Assembly: GCA_034678545.1 (NCBI GenBank)
Contig: JAXDBS010000029.1
Coordinates: 62,001 to 126,000 of the forward strand
Length of the DNA stretch: 64,000 nt
Direction: 5' to 3'
Source: UBA5614 sp034678545
GTDB taxonomy: Bacteria > Cloacimonadota > Cloacimonadia > Cloacimonadales > Cloacimonadaceae
Numbering within the stretch: the stretch's first letter is position 1; each line of letters begins with the position of its first letter. Of this stretch, positions 58,901-64,000 are shown one piece after another. Made by a program: the position numbers and the translations under genes. Below the pieces are notes generated by a model, which saw only the letters and a list, made by a program, of their open reading frames with translations, was not told the origin of the DNA and made no database searches.

Positions 58901-61900
58901 GGTCGGCCAGATAGCCGATATCAATCGGAGCACCCGCAGTATAGTTGGCTCTGCCCATGAATTTGATCTTATACTTTGCGCCAACCGTAGTTTCAAAGGT
59001 GGGGGTTTTGCAGATTGCTGGAGCTGATGTGCTCGATGTATAGATATATACACAATTCGGTGCAGAATAGTTGTCGGAAGTCTGTGTGTAAACCGAACCA
59101 TCTGTGCCCACTTTCGCCCAGCCGGTCGGCCAGCTCGAGGAAGGCACTCCGTCGAAGTTCTGGCTGTAGGGGAAGCCGAAGTAGGTTGTTGTATTGGCTA
59201 CTGCGCCGGTATTGGAATATACCTTATAGACGTCACTGGTTTTGTAAGTCCAGGCTTTGTAGTAGTAAGCAGTGGACGGATTCAGACCGGTGTGGTTGGT
59301 AAGTCCGGCAGCCGGTCCCAGATACAGCACCTTACCGCCGCCTACGATCGTGTCACCCACCGCATAGGCAGGATAGGGAAGCAGCGTACCGAACGTACCG
59401 TTCCAGTTCCAGGCTACGAGGATGGAGTCCGTGGCAGTGGCGCTCAGGTTGATCTGCGTTCCGCTGTAGGGAGTAGCCGTCAGCGCGCTGGGCGCGGCCG
59501 GTGGAGCAGGCAGAGTTCTCTTGCTGCCGGTCAGCGGACCGGTGACCAGGTATTTCGGGCCATACACCGCGTTCTGGTTATAGCCGAAGATGGTGAAGTA
59601 ATACAGGGAATCCACCTGCAGTCCGGTGCTGGAGAAAGCACCTGTGCTGACCTTGGCTGCCACGATGCCGTTGGCCCCCAGGGTGTCGCCCAGAGCATAC
59701 TTCTTCAGCTGGGTGGGCACTGCGTTCAGCGGTGACAGCACATGCCTGACCACGAGGTAATAACCCGCGTCGCTGACGTCAAAGGTGCCGGTGATCTGGT
59801 CGGCATAAGGCACCAGGGCCAGGTTGGCGGGCTGCGCGATAGGCGTGGTGACGTCTGTCAGCGGGGTGAAGGTGCCTTCGTCCGCGCCGATGTCAGGATA
59901 GTTCGGGCTGCCGGTGCCCCTGTCTTCGTCGTCTATATCCTTGGTGACGGCGGCAATGACATTGGCGTGGCCTTCCACATAGGTGGCAACCAGCGGGTCG
60001 ATGTGCAGGTCAAACAGGCGGTCTTCACCGTTGAACGGCACGTCTTCCGAGGCTGAATTCTGTTCCTTGGTGCCCATGAAGGTCTTGTAATCGTCAATGG
60101 TCACCTTGGTGTTGGTGCCGTCGTAGTAGATCGGATGGCTGTCAGCGGGATCGCCGGCATACCAGATGTTCTTGTCGGTGGTGGTGGAGATGGTCCCCGA
60201 ACTGCCTTTCCAGAAGGCAACCGCCCGGCCACCCGTGTTCGGATTGCTCTTGTTTACGAAGATGTTGTTCTGGATATCCACTGTGGCTCCGCTGTACATG
60301 TAGAGGCCGGCAGACCCGAAGTTGGCATTGCTGCTGGTGGCGTTCAGGTACACCGTGTTGTTCCACAGGTTGATGGCCTTGGCGGTGCTGGTATAGATGC
60401 CTGACACCTGGGTTGCCGTGGCTAAGGCTGATCCGCTTGGGGCCTTGATATCCCATATGAAGTTGTTGTAGGCGTTTATGGTGGCAGCACTGGAGGATCC
60501 GTAGATCCCGATGCCTTCGCATACGCTGGTGCCGGTGCCGCTGTAGGTGATGTCATACACCTTGTTCTTATATACGTTGTAGTAAGACGTGGTGGACGAT
60601 GCGCCGTAGACATAGATGCCTCTTGTGATGCCGCCGCCGCTCAGGGTGTGGATAGTATTCCCATAGCAGTTCGTGGCATAGGTAGCGCCTGACGTATAAT
60701 ACAAATATATGCCGTACAGGGCCGAGGTGCCTGTCTGCGTCACGTTGTAGACCTGGTTGTCATAGATGTTCTTGTTGTAGGACCCGTAATAGCTGTAAAT
60801 CGGATAGGTCAGGGACGTGGACGAGATGTTGTAGATCTCGTTGGCATAGAAGTCCGTCGTCCCGTAATACAGGTAGGCGCCATACGGGTACACTGAGCCG
60901 GTGGTCGTGATGTCATGGACCGAGTTCTCATAGACGTGGTTGACATTGGAGGAGCTACTCGAACCGATGTACATGACATAGGCATAGGATGAGCCGTTCA
61001 CCGTGATGTGGTGGATCTCGTTGCCGAAGATCTCGTTGGTCACGCCGGCCGTGACATAAATGCCGTAATAGGTTCCGGCCGCCATGGTGGTATTATACAG
61101 GATGTTTTCAAATACGTAGTTGGTCTGGCCTGTGCCGCCGCCTGATAAGTAGATCCCGTACTGCGAGGTCGGGGTATCCAGGTCGTGGATCGTGTTGCCG
61201 TGGATGGACGCCTGGCTGTTGGAGGATAAATAGAAGCCGTACATAGTATAGCTGGCGGTCATGGCCGCGGCCTGAGTGATGTCGTTGCCGTAGATCTCCA
61301 CAGTATTTGACGTTCCTGTCGTGGCATACACGCCGTAGAGGGCTGCCGTGGGAGCAGAGCCACCCAGCAGCACGATATCCTGGTTGTAGACCTTGAGGCC
61401 GGTCTGGTTGCTGTAGTTAACGCCGTGGAGGCAGCCCGCGATGGAGCCGTCGGTGACCGCGCCGATCTCGGTGCCGGAGTCATAGGCGGCCGCGGTGCTG
61501 GAGCCGTACAGGTAGTAGCCGTACCAGCAATTCGCCAGGTCGTTGTCCAGGTACTTGTTATAGGAGTTGGAGCCGGCCTCCGCGGTCACCGAAGTGGCGT
61601 ACTGGTACACGCCGCGGGTGACGGAGGTGCCGGCCAGGGTCAGGTTGCAGTTCTTGATAGTATTGTACTTGGCGCCGTCGCTTGCCCCGTTGTTGTACAC
61701 GTAGATGCCGTATTCCATCTGGGTCGTGGCGTCAGTATTGGCGGGGTTTTCCTTGATGTCAAACCCGTCGAAGGTGACATAGTCAGCCCCGTACAGCCTC
61801 AAGATGGCATCAGGCACTGTCGTGCCCGTGCCCGTCCCGGCCATGATCACCGGTTTGGAGCGCTTGGAGGAAGAGCCCACGAACACAGCCTGGGTGGTCG

Positions 61901-64000
61901 CCGTGCCGTTGTAGGTGATGGCAGGGATCACCTCGACATAAGTCGTGTCATAGACCGTGATGGTGACACCGCCTTCCTTCACGCCCCAGGCGTTCAGGTA
62001 GTTGATGCAGCTGGTGAAGCTCTGGAAGTTGTTGCCGGTGGAATCCGGGCCGGTGGGATTAATCGTCCAGGCTCCGCCCAGCGGTTCCGGCTTGGTGGTG
62101 AATTTCCAGACCGGGCAGTCAGCAACGTTGGCGTTGCCCCGGGGCGGCTCGTAATCGTTGTAAGGCACCACCATCCAGTAGTAGGAGGTCAGGTAGTCCA
62201 TGGTAAAGGCCGGATAGACCTGGTACTGGGTGTCGGGCGCGTACACGATGTCCGCGTGCACATTCTCCGCCAGCAGTGAATCGGGGTCGCTCTTGAAGCC
62301 GATCACCACGTAGTAAGCCTGCGCTTCGCCGCCGGACAGGGGTTCGGACCAATCCAGCACGACGGTCATGGGATCGATGCCCGTGCTCTTGTCATCCGGG
62401 CTGATCATCACAGCCGGGCCGGGATCGCCGGTCGGGGTATAGAAGACGGGTCCCAGCACGCGGTCCAGGTATACGGTGCCCGCATTGCCGTTGGGCTTGG
62501 CTTCAAAGGCCAATCTTTCATTGTTGCCGCTCAGGCTGCTGAGGTCGATCGCGTAGCGTACATAATCCGTAGTCAGGGAAATGGCTGTGTCGAGATAGTC
62601 CCAGCTCACCGTCGTATCCGGCAGGGCGCTGTTGTGCAGCTGGATCTGCATGCCGGCCACGGTTGACTTGGCCCAGAAGATGAGCGAGTCGCCGGTGGCG
62701 ATCGCCACGCGCGGGCTGGCCAGGTAGCTGCCGGGGGAATCGGAGGCCAGGGTCACCTGGGCGTCATAATCGCCGTCGTAGGGTGAGCCGGTGCCCTGGT
62801 TCCAGTAGGGTACGCCCCACTTGATCCACTTCGAGGGCAGGAAAGCGCCCTCGAAGCCCTGCGCCAGCCAGCCGGGATTGAAGGCCCGGACGGTCAGCTC
62901 GGCCGCGTTGTTGGTGTTCACCTCGTCAGCCGGGATCTGGAAGCCCATGAGGTAATCCGTGCCGTAATCCCGCGCGGTGGGGATGGCATACTTGAAATCG
63001 ACCACGGCCGAATCAAAGCTGTCAATAGGGCCGCTGTGGACGGAGTCCACGACCGTGCTGTTGACCAGGAACCTGACCCAGACGCCGTCGGGGTTGAAGC
63101 CGTTGTTGGTCACTGTGACGCTGTAGATGACGCTGTCGCCCTTGATGACATAGTCCAGCTCGTCGGCCGTCATGCCGCTGAGGGCGTATTCGTTGGTGGG
63201 CTGGGAGAAGATATAGATGTCGTCAATGGCCCAGCCTTCATATTGGGTAGATGAGTCAGAACCGAAGTTGAATCTGAATTTCAGGGTGCTGGTGCTTTCA
63301 ATGGCGCTTAAGGGGATCAGGGACCCGGACTGGATCCAGCCTGTGGTGTCGGCGCCCGCGTAATCTTCGCTGAGCCCGCCGTATTTGGGCCCGTCGATCG
63401 GGCCGTTGACGCTGTCCTGGTTATACCAGTTATAGCTGTTGGCGGTGGTGAAGTAGGGGCCTGTGCCCAAAGTGGAGTCCACCCTGGCCCAGGTGGCGCC
63501 CAGGTCGGTGGAGTACTCCAGGATCAGGTTGTCCCAGGTCGCTTCCACCCCATGGGTGTCAAAGTCATGCCAGAAGCTGACAATGACGCCGGTTTCCTGG
63601 TCTGAGACATCCAGGGCAGGCAGGGTGACGTAAGACAGCTCGTTGGCATTGTAGTTTGCCGTCAGGCTTCTGGTCACGATCGCGTTGGGCGTGCTGTGGG
63701 CCGACTGCAGATAAGCCGTTTTATTGGGCGTTCCCACCACCCAGGCATCGGCGGGGCTGACCGCCGCGGTGTGGCGGCTGTCGAAGTTCTCTTCGAACGG
63801 CAGCGCGTAGGGCGCCAGGCCAGTTCCGCGCAGGCTGTCGGTATAGACATGGGTGTCGCGGGCCACGTCGTCGGTAATGGTCAGGGTAACGGTTTTCAGC
63901 CCGCTTGATTGGGGGATGAACCTCACCTTGAATTGGGCGGTTTCGCCAAAGCCGAGGGTCGGCAGCGGGTCAGGAACATCCCGCAGCTTGAAGTTAAGCG
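55962..64000 (-). CDS. Giant surface protein (ASH/Fn3/beta-helix), N-terminus beyond window
   Basis: The frame is open to base 64000, so at least 2679 residues are present and the start is outside; a GTG at 63926 lies mid-domain and is not the start. Order: ASH-like domain (GFGETAQFKVRFIPQSSGL), a MAM-like jelly roll (VTLPALDVSDQETGVIVSFW), Fn3 domains, a long right-handed beta-helix (about residues 700-1150; YGIYVTAGVTNEIFGNEIHH, YENSVHDITTTG), further Fn3, and a second ASH-like domain (LNYGEVELYDSSEFEFEVSN). More jelly-roll and Fn3 modules end in FRYFRVVAVGAARN. No FlgD-like tail is present, unlike its neighbours. Probably an adhesin or polysaccharide-binding surface protein. The beta-helix part is rich in Tyr, Gly and Ser. 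Confidence 0.85.
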   Translation of the reverse strand, partial: LNFKLRDVPDPLPTLGFGETAQFKVRFIPQSSGLKTVTLTITDDVARDTHVYTDSLRGTGLAPYALPFEENFDSRHTAAVSPADAWVVGTPNKTAYLQSAHSTPNAIVTRSLTANYNANELSYVTLPALDVSDQETGVIVSFWHDFDTHGVEATWDNLILEYSTDLGATWARVDSTLGTGPYFTTANSYNWYNQDSVNGPIDGPKYGGLSEDYAGADTTGWIQSGSLIPLSAIESTSTLKFRFNFGSDSSTQYEGWAIDDIYIFSQPTNEYALSGMTADELDYVIKGDSVIYSVTVTNNGFNPDGVWVRFLVNSTVVDSVHSGPIDSFDSAVVDFKYAIPTARDYGTDYLMGFQIPADEVNTNNAAELTVRAFNPGWLAQGFEGAFLPSKWIKWGVPYWNQGTGSPYDGDYDAQVTLASDSPGSYLASPRVAIATGDSLIFWAKSTVAGMQIQLHNSALPDTTVSWDYLDTAISLTTDYVRYAIDLSSLSGNNERLAFEAKPNGNAGTVYLDRVLGPVFYTPTGDPGPAVMISPDDKSTGIDPMTVVLDWSEPLSGGEAQAYYVVIGFKSDPDSLLAENVHADIVYAPDTQYQVYPAFTMDYLTSYYWMVVPYNDYEPPRGNANVADCPVWKFTTKPEPLGGAWTINPTGPDSTGNNFQSFTSCINYLNAWGVKEGGVTITVYDTTYVEVIPAITYNGTATTQAVFVGSSSKRSKPVIMAGTGTGTTVPDAILRLYGADYVTFDGFDIKENPANTDATTQMEYGIYVYNNGASDGAKYNTIKNCNLTLAGTSVTRGVYQYATSVTAEAGSNSYNKYLDNDLANCWYGYYLYGSSTAAAYDSGTEIGAVTDGSIAGCLHGVNYSNQTGLKVYNQDIVLLGGSAPTAALYGVYATTGTSNTVEIYGNDITQAAAMTASYTMYGFYLSSNSQASIHGNTIHDLDTPTSQYGIYLSGGGTGQTNYVFENILYNTTMAAGTYYGIYVTAGVTNEIFGNEIHHITVNGSSYAYVMYIGSSSSSNVNHVYENSVHDITTTGSVYPYGAYLYYGTTDFYANEIYNISSTSLTYPIYSYYGSYNKNIYDNQVYNVTQTGTSALYGIYLYYTSGATYATNCYGNTIHTLSGGGITRGIYVYGASSTTSYYNVYKNKVYDITYSGTGTSVCEGIGIYGSSSAATINAYNNFIWDIKAPSGSALATATQVSGIYTSTAKAINLWNNTVYLNATSSNANFGSAGLYMYSGATVDIQNNIFVNKSNPNTGGRAVAFWKGSSGTISTTTDKNIWYAGDPADSHPIYYDGTNTKVTIDDYKTFMGTKEQNSASEDVPFNGEDRLFDLHIDPLVATYVEGHANVIAAVTKDIDDEDRGTGSPNYPDIGADEGTFTPLTDVTTPIAQPANLALVPYADQITGTFDVSDAGYYLVVRHVLSPLNAVPTQLKKYALGDTLGANGIVAAKVSTGAFSSTGLQVDSLYYFTIFGYNQNAVYGPKYLVTGPLTGSKRTLPAPPAAPSALTATPYSGTQINLSATATDSILVAWNWNGTFGTLLPYPAYAVGDTIVGGGKVLYLGPAAGLTNHTGLNPSTAYYYKAWTYKTSDVYKVYSNTGAVANTTTYFGFPYSQNFDGVPSSSWPTGWAKVGTDGSVYTQTSDNYSAPNCVYIYTSSTSAPAICKTPTFETTVGAKYKIKFMGRANYTAGAPIDIGYLADHVNGSSFTLITSHVMESLTYAQYSTEFIAVSGLTTFAYKNPGVPLYSALFDDVEIKLVPTYPEEPESPSPALAATGQMPGGQLAWSNNGTVTKVDVYFSPDSLAVVNLSSGARYVENQTSPLESCVLPSLSLNTRYFWRVVCKNDIGQTATGPLWYFNTVETEPALPLPYAQDFGSSTTLPAGWTKSSNMYISSTHGNPSYGLYSNLDSSGEVCYAAMPLLGPAGDVTILEFDYRLINYPLSPLTAKELSAGDSLNVSVSEDYGATFTRVGSVNSTNHTATTDWTRMQINLTGYGIASGDRIVLRFDGTFGAGDWYLDMDNYNVFVLPNSAVFVVTPDSLNYGEVELYDSSEFEFEVSNGGTVPFNVTSVYVEGGDAAEFDVDAPGLSEEVTWQTPYTFTVTCEPASTGPKSTTLKIVDDIARVTHEVPLVANAIPEVIGYPVNLEAAVSDYNNVNLTWGMQAGLTPPWIGWSTKTHAWNFKPNDYVPFSAAARFTTADLARFSGQNITKINFKAPSYANTTYQLRVWTGADTTLTPTTIVVDSTLTHTVSVWNEITLNTPVPITGSEAIWIGYYVPTYDSTAFPAAIDDGPEVFQRGCVWSDGGRWQNYGGNNLLIEAYVASDPARGEAPLLSLPVRVDALAAPAVAVAEQLQTDNTRALTGFNVYRGTTQLNTGLIPSTTLAYDDLSVPNGTYVYIVEAVYETGESYSNPVEVEIDKPAPITLPFNESWVSGSFDTNLWTPASVNWAVNASVGNPTPAARFYYSPINSSGYNYSLTSWEIDATAASELNLKYDVMLDNNLTATVENLAVDVFDGTDWVQVDVLNNQSGDIPWTTRTVNVSAQVGGSVFQVRFRAYGSDTGSIWYWAVDNIKAEEIVPPEPPVVTASFVAPNQVLLDWDDVANATSYKVYASYDAYADFPSGWSLIGTPTSSSFNYTMLIMDYFRYFRVVAVGAARNRVLSQPADVNADRRFRDTSGK

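Noticed and set aside
61425..62279. A 284-codon plus-strand frame antisense to the beta-helix region
   Set aside because: The minus strand encodes well-formed beta-helix repeats here; the plus frame lacks family motifs.

Overview
The window looks like chromosomal DNA from a diderm, uncultured bacterium, most likely a member of Candidatus Cloacimonadota (WWE1). Three things suggest this. Several large secreted proteins share the VELSSFTA...ETN.LGYYVLRN module and a C-terminal FlgD-like sorting tail (AYPNPF ... SGIYYYRM ... KKIVLVK). There is a huge beta-helix/Fn3 surface protein. The intergenic regions are packed with hairpin repeats. The phylum call is an inference from recall of protein style; no search was run.

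Layout. (1) 1-23299, all on the minus strand: a surface-polysaccharide locus that reads as one long operon starting with a beta-helix lipoprotein. In transcription order it encodes a dTDP-deoxysugar module (RmlA, RmlC-like cupin, Gfo/Idh reductase, a half-length 2,3-dehydratase, a DegT aminotransferase), modification enzymes (FemAB-like, hexapeptide acyltransferase), glycosyltransferases with a Wzx flippase, a LegB/LegC/NeuD-type module for a diamino-trideoxy sugar, then GT2, an ATP-grasp ligase, an AlgD-like nucleotide-sugar dehydrogenase, GT4, a CapA-like protein and a second ATP-grasp protein cut by the window edge. (2) 23891-39876, plus strand, divergent from the first: an N-acetyl sugar amidotransferase, a compact dlt-like cassette (adenylation enzyme, GNAT, carrier protein, MBOAT, SGNH-like protein), a polysaccharide-deacetylase homologue without its metal-site residues, three more glycosyltransferases interrupted by a decayed RAYT transposase with REP palindromes, a WecA-type initiating transferase, and a beta-propeller exported protein. 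(3) 40241-45396: housekeeping genes (M20 amidohydrolase, asd, tRNA-Arg(CCU), an RNB-family ribonuclease, hisS). (4) 45924-64000, minus strand: exported surface proteins, including two tandem copies of a two-gene operon with the same promoter and the same leader, a third related gene, and a giant protein running off the right edge.

How it fits together. WecA-type and Wzx proteins imply lipid-linked oligosaccharide assembly at the inner membrane; no Wzy polymerase or RmlB was recognised here. The locus contains three chemically distinct ways of adding nitrogenous groups to a glycan: a PP-loop amidotransferase, ATP-grasp ligases beside a uronate-forming dehydrogenase, and a dlt-like aminoacyl-ester route. 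The dlt-like cassette is the best candidate for an undescribed system: its adenylation enzyme keeps the amino-acid-binding Asp and the carrier keeps its Ser, while a GNAT gene is inserted between them.

Regulation visible in sequence: TTGACA-type promoters with upstream A-tracts (23612-23640 minus, 23832-23860 plus, 50071-50098 minus, 52927-52954 minus) and strong hairpin/T-tract terminators (45869-45900, 50333-50366, 53586-53620). All functional statements rest on motif recognition by eye.
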